Origin: Atherix ibis
Lineage: Eukaryota > Arthropoda > Insecta > Diptera > Athericidae
NCBI GenBank assembly: GCA_958298945.1
Contig: OY282606.1
Coordinates: forward strand, 28,369,740 to 28,433,739
Reading direction: 5' to 3'
Length of the DNA stretch: 64,000 nucleotides
Every line of letters begins with the position of its first letter. Positions within the stretch are counted from its first letter, which is position 1. Shown piece after piece: positions 46,790 to 57,339 of the stretch. Below the pieces are notes generated by a model. That model searched no databases and had not been told where the DNA came from. It worked only from the letters and a program-made list of their open reading frames with translations. A program made the translations under genes and the position numbers.

Positions 46790-47464
46790 CCCAATAAAAT
46801 TTTAACTAACGCGAAATTTGAGTCCTTTTTTTATTCATTTGGCAAATATTTTATCACGGAAGGATATTATAATGCCAAGTACCTCAAATAGGGTTGCTGT
46901 GTTTCGAATCTCCGAGGAAATATTCTCCAAGAAGTCCTTTTCTATACCATTTTCGAATGTCTTAGTTCCGTCCTTACGCATCTATTGGCCTATCAGTCAT
47001 AAGAAAAACTTCCTAATATCCTAGATTATTTTATTACCACACCTTTTAGTTTTATCAATACAATTATAAAAACACTCATTGGCCTGAATTCCAATAATTC
47101 TCCGATTCAAATTACATTACACAACTCCCCTATTTTAATATCCTTTCCTTCTTGACTTGTAAGTGGGAAAATTAATTTGGATATTTTTAGACAGTACTTA
47201 GATCAACAAATTTATTTACTATGACAGTCTTAAAAACAAATAATAAATAGACGATGCCGTAAACCACTCGGCGTACCAAACTCAATCACATGACAAAAAA
47301 ATTCACAAAGATATATCAACTCAGTTACCTATAATTGCAGCTCCTACGTTTTTCACTCCTTCCAAAGTTAACTACATCGAAGCAACCAAAAAGCTCTATT
47401 ATATAACCTCATAACTTTGAAAATCCTTAAGCAAATTTGCAACAAAAAAACTCACGTCTCAATA
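46790..47464 (+). other. Probable LINE debris, not assignable
   Basis: Composition and word use resemble the jockey-like relics nearby, and this stretch lies just upstream of one. I could not find a diagnostic block. The 68-codon frame at 46818-47024 has no named domain. Confidence 0.3.
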
Positions 47465-48003
47465 ACCTGTATTTATAATATTGTAGTATCCTCCGCACAT
47501 CATTTTTTCCTTTCCTTTGGAAGTTTTCCGTAATAAAAATGATCCCAAAAACCAATAAATCCAAAAACCTTCCTATTTCATATAGAGCTATAAGCCTCCT
47601 TCCCATTTGATCAAAAATCATAGAAAAATTAATCCGAAAACGCCTTTATCCCATTTTTGAAACCGAGGGTGTGCTTTCTCAGCAACAGTTTGGATTTAGA
47701 GCTGAGCATTCCACTATCTAGCAGTGTCATTCCGTCGTCGACTACATAGTGTGTCCGTTAGAGCGAAAGGAATATTGCTCAGGTGTATTTTTCGTAGTGT
47801 TGAAATGCTTTGGACGTTGTAGCGATTCCTATCCTCTGGTTATTCCAACATCCTAAAAATCTATCTCTGAAATCGATATTTTCAGGAAGCTGAAAATATT
47901 GAGTTTTGTGATATTTATGCTATCACCGCTGGTGTCCCTCAGGGAAGTATCATAGCTCCAATCCTTTACAATATTTACACTCATAACATTCCTTGACGAA
48001 TTC
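47465..48003 (+). mobile_element. Jockey-like LINE reverse transcriptase relic
   Basis: Plus-strand remnants: MIPKTNKSKNLPISYRAISLLPI, KIIEKLIRKRLYPIFETEGVLSQQQFGFRAEHST (the HQFGFRxxHST block), CPLERKEYCSGVFFV, then EFCDIYAITAGVPQGSIIAPILYNIYTHNIP with an intact VPQGS block. It ends at about 48003, where a minus-strand mariner begins, so the catalytic box is not present. Several stops. Confidence 0.75.
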
Positions 48004-48005
48004 GG

Positions 48006-48776
48006 TTAAAAAAATATCGCGATTTTAGAATTTCCGCGGGTTATGTACATTTGATTTTCGATTTTTTTATGACGTTATATTGATACTCATATCTCGCACT
48101 CATGCCGATAAGTTTGGCCATTTTGAATGTTCAGTTAATTTTTGACATCTGCTTTGCTGTCAAAAAATCTGTTTCGGGAACAAGAAAAAGCCCAAAAATG
48201 GATCAAAGAATCTGTTTCGGGAACAAGAAAAAGTCACAGGTAGCCAAATCTGGGGAATACGGTGGCTACGTCATTATTAGTGTGTTGTTTTGGCAAAAAA
48301 TTCGCGCACAAGCAACGATGCGTGAGCAGGGGCGTTATCATGGTGCAAAAGCCAATTTTTGTTCTTCCAAAAATCCAGGCGCTTCTGGTGGATTGCTTCG
48401 CGCAACTTGCGCATAACTTGCAGGTAATATTCCTTATTAACCGTTCTACCTTGTGGTAAGAACTCATGATACACCACGCCCCTGCAATTGAAGAAAACTG
48501 TAAACAAATCCTTCACATTTGCCCGAACTTGGCGCGCTTTTTTCGGTCTTGGCTCAAGCGGCAGCTTCCACTGGGATGATTGAGCTTTGGTTTCTACGTC
48601 GTAATCATAAAGCCATGATTTGTTATCAGTTATGATCCTCTGGAGCAAATTTCGATCGTCGCCGACAGAGTCGAACAGCTCCTTAGCAATGTTAATGCGA
48701 TGCTGTTTTTGGTCAAAAAAGGGCAAAACTCGAAGACAAGCAAAAGCACGTGCAAGCAAAGCAGCAGTTTTAAGAA
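48006..48776 (-). mobile_element. D,D34D mariner deletion derivative
   Basis: Same subfamily and same internal deletion junction as at 15.2 and 2.8 kb. The left inverted end (48010-48155) is nearly complete; the right one is cut after about 50 bases. Near 48165-48240 the segment AATCTGTTTCGGGAACAAG is present twice, a local tandem duplication of about 45 bases spanning the junction. It sits against the broken LINE at 47.5-48.0 kb. Confidence 0.75.
48277..48759 (-). pseudogene. Mariner transposase core
   Basis: A 160-codon frame covering FDQKQHRINIAKELFDSVGDDRNLLQRIITDNKSWLYDYD (the first catalytic DES/DEKW block reads DNKSW, so the Asp-Glu pair is altered), ETKAQSSQWKLPLEPRPKKARQVR, FFNCRGVVYHEFLPQGRTVNKEYYLQVMRKLREAI, and LHHDNAPAHASLLVREFFAK (second Asp intact). 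The frame then shifts; the YSPDLAPCDFF block is not readable in it. The DNA-binding region is missing. Confidence 0.8.
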
Positions 48777-48954
48777 CAACATATATAAAATTTTGTTTAT
48801 TTATATGTCCACCAAAGTAGAAATAAATCTTACCAAGGAAAAAATTATCTCCTCCTAAACCGACAAAATCAGGACTTTTGGATTTTAAAAACTTAATTAT
48901 GCAAAATAAAAAATTATATCCACAAATAAATGAAACTATGAATGATATATTTGC

Positions 48955-49350
48955 TTAATAGTTATTTAATGGCAGGGCTGTAATATTCTATCTTCGGCAT
49001 AACTCCCTCAACATTGGCTTCCAAGGTGTCAATTGTTGCTGGTTGGTGAGTAAACACCATTTACTCTATAGATTTCTGCAAGAAACAATTGAGCGGCGTC
49101 AAGCCAAATGATCTAAAACCCTTTTTGGCAGATCCTTTACTTGAAATCACGTTGTTTCCAACTTCAGTCTTCTATAAAGCAAAATGTTCATTCTATGTAA
49201 GGGTTGTATCGCCATTTTTCTGAAACCCTGTAACACTATTTTTGAAAAAAAAATAGGGACCGACGATTTGGCCACACCAAACAGTATATTTTTGGGAATA
49301 TAATAGTGTCTCCCAGATCTATTGTGGGTTTGTTTTAATAAAAAAAATAT
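48955..49350 (-). mobile_element. rosa-type (DD41D) mariner fragment
   Basis: The minus strand reads YTVWCGQIVGPYFFF near 49280-49240, and around 49110-49080 SFGLTPLNCFL, matching SxDLTPLDYFL with the third Asp changed to Asn, followed by FTHQPATIDTLEANVEG. The stretch with the second Asp has been lost. Decayed, both ends missing. Confidence 0.6.
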
Positions 49351-50914
49351 TTTTTTTTTAAATCATTAATCCAAAACTGAGCCTAATTACTACACACAAA
49401 TTTTGTATTCAAAAATATTTTAATTACTTTATAATCAAATGACAATTTTTATTTAATAAAAATTATAAGTAAATTTTGACAGATGATAGCTGGTTTGAGT
49501 TTATGGGAAGTTCTAACACCAAAAATGTAGCCACAAATCTTGACGAGAAGATAACAACTTCTTAGAAATTTTTTTTTTTATAATTTAGTCCGCATTTCTT
49601 CAAAGACATAATTAACCAAATAATTAATTTACAATTTATAAAAATTTAATTATGGATTATAGACTAAAATTAGTAATGAATTTTTTTTTTGCCACAATCC
49701 AATTTTAGTGAAAATGTTTACAATTAGAAATTGAAAAATACAAAACTTAATGTCAAGCATTTCTTTAAATGTAGTTTATTAAAAAATCTAAAAAGTTCAA
49801 CTACTTTTCTGTAAAAGGAAAATTGAAGATAATATATTGTCTACAAACAATTATTCGAATATGTCAATTTGCTTTATTCTATCAAATACAAAATTGTGCA
49901 TAACAATGCAAAACAGCATGTGTCAAGTTGTTTCTTTTCCACAAAAAGTGGACATTGAACACAACTGAGCAGAAACATTCACAAAAACTGAAATTTATTC
50001 TATAAGAAAATCTTTTATCTTTGGTTTTTCGATTAAAATGTCACAGCATGTTATCTTTCAGAATAAAGATTTACTATAAAAAAAATATGAAAGCAGTTTC
50101 TTCTTTAGCACTAATTCGATATTATTTAAAATTAAAGTGTTCGTTAGATAGTAACATTGCACTGCAGATTTATCCATTTTTTATTTCGAAAACTATAGCT
50201 CTGTCATTTGACAGTTAAAAAATATTCATCCCATTAAAGATAAATATTATTTAGTTTTTTAATTTGTCATTTAATATTATGGGTGCTGTAACATCTGGTT
50301 TTAGGTGCTCATTTTTTGAATAAATTTTCATCAGCGTTGAGACCTATTTCTCGTTAGGTGGATATGTCAATAAGTAAAATTATTCTCAAAACTTTCAAAT
50401 TACTGTAGAAAAGCCATTGTATTCACGAAAAGTATCTGTCTGATATGCATTTCTTTAAAAATGATATAGATGTATCTTATATAATATTATAGAATTTATT
50501 GCGACAAAAGGATTAGGTAATTGCAAGAAAATTTGTTTAAATATTATGCGTAAAAAATGAAGAATTTTTTTTGCTAAAATCTAATTTTCAAATATGTTTT
50601 ATATAAGTTTACTGTTTAAAATGCAAATTGGATAAATTTTTAGTACTAAAACAATATCTAATTATTCGTTTATTATGTTGAGATGTTTAAGAAAACATAA
50701 AGGTAAATAACTTTCAATAGTATTTGTTATGTTTTTATTTTATATTTATAAAAGAAATACAACGTCAATAGCGATAAAAAAGCAAAAATTGGACACTTTT
50801 TTTAGAAATTCACTGCATTATAATCGTCTTATCATTATTTTTACCGAAAAAATGTTACAGAAGATATTCGTCTCATTAATATTTGTGTAAAATTAAATAA
50901 AAGGAAAACCTCCG
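49351..50914. other. AT-rich intergenic stretch
   Basis: No recognised gene or element. The 65-codon frame at 50021-50218 has no named domain. Confidence 0.6.
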
Positions 50915-51420
50915 TTTTCAATAGATGGCGCCAGTAGTAAATGCTGATGACAAATGTCAGCGTGGTATATTATGAGCTGTTGTGATGAAACCACCACAGG
51001 AGCTCGTTACTAAATACAACTAATGCGTTTGAGCCGAACATTGAATGAAAAATGGCCACAATATGAGCAAAGACACGACAAAGTGATTTTGCAGCACGAT
51101 AACGCTCGGCCACATGTTGATAAGGTGGTTAACACCTACCTGGAAATATTAAAATGGGACGTTCTGCCCCACCTGCAATATTCTTCAGATATCGCCCACT
51201 CCGACTACTGCCACTTCCGATAGATGGCGCGTAGCCTGGCTGAGCAGCACTTCCGATTTCACGAAGAGATAAAAAATTCGTGGATTGCCTCAAAAGACGA
51301 ACAGTTTTTTTGACACGCAATCCGTATGCTCCCAGAAAGATAGGAAGATGTTATGGCTACCGATGGACAATACTCTATAGCATGAATATGCGAGCATTTC
51401 TTCACAATAGAGCCTCAAAT
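50915..51420 (+). mobile_element. Mariner relic (mauritiana-like), 5' leader joined to 3' half
   Basis: A leader with TAGATGGCGCCA and TGACAAATGTCAG (50920-50965) is joined directly to the middle of the transposase: WYIMSC (from VVYYELL), TTTGARYxxQLMRLSRTLNEKWPQYEQRHDKVILQHDNARPHV (second Asp), YLEILKWDVLPHLQYSSDIAHSDYCHF (third Asp). After a stop, ARSLAEQHFRFHEEIKNSWIASKDEQFF and RMLPER follow. The N-terminal half including the first Asp is deleted. The clean join suggests an internal deletion derivative. Confidence 0.75.
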
Positions 51421-53819
51421 TTTTAAAGAAAAACGTACTCCCAATATTTTAAATGAAAATTTAGTATTTATCATCATATACTCATCAGACTGTAAAAATT
51501 ATTTTAATTCATTGAAAACATATTTTTTTTTACTAAATGCTAAATGAACTTGTTTCCAAAAGTTAAAAAGTAATTGCCGATTGAATTTCGTTGAAGTCAA
51601 ACTTTTCATAATAATTATTTTTTTTCGGAAATTTATAACCTTCCTAATAATTATACTTAACTTGATTAAGAAAAAGAAAATTGCAATCATTTCAAAGAAG
51701 TCAACCATTAATTTAGGCTAAAAAAAAAATATTTTCTATACCATGAATTTTTGTCCTTTTCCTTGTTCATAGAATTTTCGAATTTTGATTTGTTGGCATT
51801 TTTTTTAAAGATTTTCCAATTATTTAAATGGGCGAAAGAAAAAAAAAACTTTATAATAAAAGCTTATATTATGTGATTTTTTAACGATGAAATTGTTCCG
51901 TTCTTAAGGGTTACTGTTTAATTAACAATTGTACCTAAAATAGATATTGTTACAAAGAAAAGGAGCTGTCCATTTGTGCCTAAGGATTAATATGAAACGG
52001 AAAGACTGTAAACTATTACAAAATATAAAAAAGAAGGTGTATAGCAGGAGGCTTTCATCAAAATAATTTTATCGATAAAGGTGAATCCATTTATAAGAGT
52101 TTCGACCCTTTGTGTATTAGGCATAGAATATTTTCCAAGGGAACAATTTTCCTTTATCAGTAGGCTTCCTGCTTTGACAATGCCAGCATGTCTATCATCT
52201 GTGAGCATATCCTTTTATGCTACAATATATCCTCATATATATTCGTGTTATTATAATTTTTTTTCCTTTTTTTTCGCTATTTTTAAGTTAATGCTATCCT
52301 TTTGTATGATATCCTTTCTTTACCTTTTCAAAAACTTTCATTTTGATTGATTGAACTGCCTTGATTGTGATGACTTTTTTTCTATATGACCATATGAAAA
52401 TGGTTACATTCTGATTCTACTGTGAGGCTTTCAGGTTCCAGCCGTTGACTTCATAGCTAATAAAAGTTCTTCCTATAAAAAAAAATTTCTGCCTAATTCA
52501 AATACTTATAATGATATAGGATAGATGTCATATCATATAATATAAATCGGTAGATATTGTACATAAAGAATATTTTCATTTTTCCTTTAGTATTTCTCAT
52601 ATCTATCTTTATCAGTTTCACTTAAAGTTGAAATCCTTTATTTTAATATCAGAAAATATAAGATTGATTTGAGTCTTTCGTTAAAGTAGTAATTTATATT
52701 CAAAAGAAAAGGTATGATTTTTGTCAAAATATATTTACTGGTAGTTATGTGACCATATAAAATCGAAATAATTTCTTCTGAAAATTTTTAATATACAATT
52801 TATGATTTGGAAAGTAAATTCAAATAAAGCACTTTAGTTATTTTGCCATTATGCATAAAATATACAATAATATTTTTACTATAAGATTTCTTGCAGCACT
52901 TGATTCTTTTGAGATAAATTTTGATGATTTTTGTGCACATTTCGGTCTGTGAATCGTCCATTACTTTATGAATTTTAGTTTTTAAATGCTATAAAGTTGA
53001 AGAATTATTTATATAAATACGTGTTTTCAGGATTTTGTATAATCAAATGTAAAACTACGTCAAACTTTGCAGGCCAGTCCTGCCAGCCAATTGATATAAG
53101 CAAATCTAAAAATTACTCTCGCTTGTGCTAAATATAATTCAGATTGAAATTTATTAGTTTAGGTTAAAAAATGCCTATTATCATTAAGCCATAGTACTTA
53201 AAATTGCCGGTACCGGTCTCTTCTTAGAAATTCTGGCCATTTGCTGACCAAAAAACCCTCTAGATAGTCATTTTTCGTGAATACAGCGGCTTCTCTATAG
53301 CCAATTATTGGTTTTCAGAGCCTCATAAATAAAAATTTTGTATATTAAAGCATTTTTCTAGCAAGAAATAAGCACACTTATAATATTAGTAGAAAAATAT
53401 TTCAATTTCATTAGTTACCATTAAATGTTATGGATCAGTTTACTAATTTTTTATTAGTTAACTGATCCATAACATTTAATGGTAAACTATAGTATCCAAT
53501 AAGTAATATCTAAAATAATTTATATATTGAAAAGTTATATAAAAACGGGGCTTTTTTCTAAAATGTTAAATGAATAATCTGCTATATAAAATATTATTCA
53601 TCAAAAGTAGGTCAGTTAACCTATTAGGTTTAGTAAATGACCTTACTATTGTGTTAACATACAAAGCTCAGTAACAAATACCCACATTAAACATTACAGG
53701 AAACTAACTCGATAAGAAAATTACCCGTCAAATAAACTGACATTTATCAGTCAGATCATTTATCATGGATTGCATCTCATCCACTGCGATAAAATGATGG
53801 TACCTGGACAAAATCGGAC
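51421..53819. other. Non-coding stretch with one hairpin
   Basis: No recognised gene. Frames of 60-90 codons (51499-51708, 51987-52350 on both strands) lack domains. A strong palindrome lies at 53415-53485. Confidence 0.55.
53415..53485. repeat. Near-perfect palindrome, 33-bp arms
   Basis: Arms 53415-53447 and 53453-53485 differ at one position and are separated by five T (core CCATTAAATGTTATGGATCA). The near-identity suggests recent origin or selection on structure. The loop is short for an animal microRNA precursor. Confidence 0.8.
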
Positions 53820-55125
53820 ATGGAAAAGGTTGAGATATTTGCCAAGCACTTGATAAATTCTCTCACTCCATACAAAAGGCATTAGAAAGCCACTCACAAA
53901 AAATTTATGACGAACTCACAATTCCACTATCTATGAAGCCTCCTCCCAAAAATTTGACCCCATCCGAAATTAAATACTTAATCCATAAGCTTCCCAATAA
54001 AAAAGCCCCTGGATATGATTTAATAACCATTCCTATCCTCAAACAAATCTTTAAAAAAAAACTCTCGTATTCTTAGCATATATATTAAATTGTATTGTTT
54101 GTACCGTCTATTTTTCCTTACTTTGGAAATTTTCAGTTATCAAAATAATGTCCAAACCCCAAAAACTATCCAGCTTGTTACCAATTCTTGGAAAATCTTT
54201 GGGAGGAAAAACACCTCCTAAAACTCCTCTTATCCTATCCTTGAAGATGGCAAAATTATCGCTGATCACCAATTTGGTTTCCGTACAGAGCACTCAACAG
54301 TCCAACAATATCATTATGTGGTTGATTTAATTGCATCCTCTCTTGAGCGGAAAGAGTACTGTCCAGGTGCCTTTCTAGATATCTCCCAAGCTTTCGATCG
54401 AGTATGGCACCCTGAACTGTGTTGAAAACTCAAAACCCTCCTTCCCTCTACATACTTCCTTATTTTAAGATCATATATCTTTCAACGTTGTTTTCAAATT
54501 AGAATTAATACTGATTGTTCTGTAATATCCCCCATCACAGCTGGTGTACCTCAAGACAGTATGCTTGGTCCACTTCTCTATAATATTTATACCTTAAATA
54601 TCCCAACTAATTTCAAAACTTTGACTATCACCTATACCGCTATTCTTACATCCCAGTTCAATATCCAAACAGCTTCAAAATATCTAGAATCCCATATTAA
54701 AAACTTTCAAAACTGGTTTAAGCTGTGAAGAGTTAAGGTAAATGAGCAGAAGAGTATCATCTAAAGACTTACTTGAAATCCTCACAAGAAATTAAAAAAG
54801 ACTTGAAATTAACAGACGTTGTCGACTACTTCCTAGACTACTAGACAAAAGATCAAAATTGATATTAAAAAGCAAACTTATAATTTACAATACAATATTA
54901 GGACCGATCTGGACATATGGAATGGAACTCTGGGGTTCTATTAAACATTCAAATTCCTCTCTAATCCAATCGAATTCCTTTAATCGAAAATCCTCCGAAA
55001 AATCTTTCATACTCCATTATATGTTTGTAACCAAGTAATAAATCGTGGCCTAAATATTCCCTTTGTTCCAAACTTAAGTGATTCTCGTTATAAAAAGTTT
55101 CATGCCCGAAAACTCTAAATTACAT
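53820..55125 (+). mobile_element. Jockey-like LINE reverse transcriptase relic
   Basis: The longest reverse-transcriptase relic here. In order: QKIYDELTIPLSMKPPPKNL then IKYLIHKLPNKKAPGYDLITIPILK (diagnostic KAPGxDxI block); PKNYPACYQFLENLW; HQFGFRTEHSTVQQYHYVVDLI; LERKEYCPGAFLDISQAFDRVWHPEL (palm block A with Asp); FLILRSYIFQRCFQIRINTDCSVISPITAGVPQDSMLGPLLYNIYTLNIP; TYTAILTSQ where YADDTAIL has lost residues; and a C-terminal WTYGMELWGSIKHSNSSLIQSN stretch. Stops and shifts throughout. Closest relative in the window is at 25.1 kb. The endonuclease and 5' end are absent. Confidence 0.8.
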
Positions 55126-55149
55126 TTTTCCCATAAACAGTGATCGTCG

Positions 55150-56240
55150 TTTATAGAGAAATAGTCCAAATTTTATAATTTATATTTTATTTATTGATCA
55201 TGTGGTGCTTAACATTTTCTATGGAATATGACGTCGGTCAAATATTTGCCGTTGGCAGCGACGCAAAGTCGACCTCTTTTGAGGATATTTTTCATAATAT
55301 TTTAGAAGACCTCTGGTTTTATTTCAGCAATTTCGTTTCGAATATTATCCTTAAGCATCGGCGTTGTGGTTGGTTTGTTAGTGTATACCTATTTCTTTAA
55401 GTACCCTTACATGAAGAAATAACGAGGATTCAAATTAGGGGACCATGAGGGCCAGTCGATGTCACCACTTTTCGACATTATTCGGCCGCAACAATTTTCT
55501 ATCAAAATTTGGATCTTAACACGAGCTGTGTATGATGTGGTACTGTCTTGTTGGAACCACATGTTCTGTAGGCCTAATTGATCTAATTCGAGCAGAAGAA
55601 AATAGTCCAACATATCCCGATAACTGTCAACAGTAATTGTTACAACATTGCCTCCAGCATCCTCAAAAAATATGGCCCATTGATGCCGCCGACCCAAATA
55701 CCGCACCTTATAGTTACTCTACGAGAGTGTGGTAATCTTTGGTGTATCAGTTGAGGGTTTTCAGTGCCCTAATAGCCGCTATTCTGTTTATTAAGAAAGC
55801 CAGCAAAGTCGAAGTGTGCTTCGTCGCTCATAATGATTTTTTGTTAAAAATCGTGTTCGTCTATACTGAGCTGTAAAACTCGAGCACTCCAGTCTCGTCG
55901 CCATTCAGGGCTATTTACGATTACCTACAGGTGTTGTATCAATTGAAATTTTGTACAGGTAAAAAGGTAAATTTTTAACAAAAATGATAAAAACTTTCAC
56001 AACTCTTGTGCAAAACGTCGATGAGAGGTACCCGGACATTCAGCATCAATCTTTTCAGGTGTACGTTGGCTTAATTATTGCTTTATCTCCTAGTGTATGG
56101 ATATTTTCAAAATTATTCATTACACACTGAATTGTTGCTTGCTCGGAATATGATTAAGACCTGAAAAATGGTTGCTGGCAATTTTCTTTATATAGAAATG
56201 AACCTCAGTGTTGAAAAGAAATATCTCCTCCTAAAGCGCG
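55150..56240 (-). mobile_element. rosa-type (DD41D) mariner relic
   Basis: Relative of the element at 26.15 kb in the same orientation. The minus strand reads an N-terminal part (56130-55920), FLINRIAAIRALKTLN and LIHQRLPHSRRVTIRCGIWVGGINGPYFF, then frame 55706-55407 with VVTITVDSYRDMLDYFLL, NMWFQQDSTTSYTARVKIQILI (second Asp), WPSWSPNLNPRYFFM. In the last block the usual LTPLDYF is LNPRYF, so the third Asp is lost. Clear terminal repeats were not found; the left end merges with the LINE relic. Confidence 0.75.
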
Positions 56241-57000
56241 AAATGTTATTTTCTCCTATCAAATAACAGGGATGTACTTTCGAAACTTTAAAAAGGGTAC
56301 CTCGTTACTTTTCTTATATGCAACGTGCCTCAGTTTGAATCCAGCTGGTGACAAAGCCAGCGTACCTTGTAGTCCACCAACTGGACTGAATTGTCGTACC
56401 GCTAAGAATGAGGAATATACTACAGATTTTATTTATATACTTCTTCATGATTAATTGGTGTAATAATTTAATTTTATTAATAGGAACAGCATTTATAGGA
56501 TATGTTTCAACAAAAGGACAAATATTATTTTGAGGGGCCACAGTAATTACAAATTTGTTTTCAGCTGTACCATATCTAGGAACAGATTTAGTTCAATGAA
56601 TTTGATGACGATTATACAATACATTCAAGGATATTGTTGGATTTGTATTTTTTATTAATATTATTAACATTAATTAATCCATACTTACTAGGAGATCCAG
56701 ATAATTTTATTCCTGCAAATCCTTTAGTAACACCAATTCAACCAGAATGTTATTTTTTAGTTGCTTATGCTATTCTTCGACCAATTCCTAATTGCAATTT
56801 TTAAAAATTTTACCATTTTAGCATTTAAAAAAATTCCGATGCATTCAATTTTACCCAATTAACCAAATATTAATTTGATTTATAACAATTATTGTAATTT
56901 TATTAACTGGAGCTCGACCAGTATATAGTCCTATATTTTTTATAGATATTTAAGCAATCTAATTATTACAAAATGATGAGATAACTTATTACAATTAATA

Positions 57001-57059
57001 AGTTAATGAGCATGACATAAGCATATGTTTTGAAAACAAAAGATAATCCTATTAACTTT
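57001..57059 (+). tRNA. trnS2: tRNA-Ser(UCN) copy inside the NUMT, not functional
   Basis: AGTTAATGAG at the start and ATTAACTTT at the end pair as acceptor arm, and the anticodon loop GTTTTGAAAAC contains TGA. It lies between the cytochrome b and nad1 remnants as in insect mitochondrial DNA. As a nuclear pseudocopy it should not act as a tRNA gene. Confidence 0.7.
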
Positions 57060-57072
57060 ACTAAAATTAATT
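57058..57072. promoter_or_regulatory. Copy of mitochondrial transcription-termination site
   Basis: TTACTAAAATTAATT directly after the trnS(UCN) copy matches the conserved ACTAA-containing motif between trnS(UCN) and nad1 in insects, known in Drosophila as a DmTTF binding site. Relic only. Confidence 0.55.
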
Positions 57073-57339
57073 AATAGCATAAAAGAAATTAATAATAATT
57101 TGAATCCTTAAAAAAAATATAATCGAATTCAATGAAAAATCTAAAAAAAAACTCTTTCAAGCTATTGTAAATATATTAATTTATCATAACGAAAACGATG
57201 CAAAGTCCTACGAACCCACAGATAACAAAATGATAAAAAATAACCAACTTAAAAAATAAAAATTGAAAAAATATCACACCGTTAAAATAAAACAACAAAT
57301 AATATTTTTATAAATAAATAAAACATTTCAAAAAATCAT

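Larger units (their letters stand above)
56442..57115 (+). pseudogene. Nuclear mitochondrial copy: cytochrome b, trnS(UCN), nad1 end
   Basis: With the invertebrate mitochondrial code (TGA as Trp) the plus strand reads parts of cytochrome b: [44 protein letters not shown], then a jump to [26 protein letters not shown] and a final GARPV. About 200 bases between VQWIW and TFKDIVG and the last segment are deleted, with smaller shifts. A tRNA-Ser(UCN) copy follows (57001-57059), then the trnS-nad1 spacer and the very end of nad1 in reverse. Flanks are nuclear repeats. It cannot be translated in the nucleus because of TGA and frameshifts. Confidence 0.85.

Noticed and set aside
57001..57059. Functional nuclear tRNA-Ser gene
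   Set aside because: It lies between cytochrome b and nad1 remnants in mitochondrial order and is part of the NUMT.
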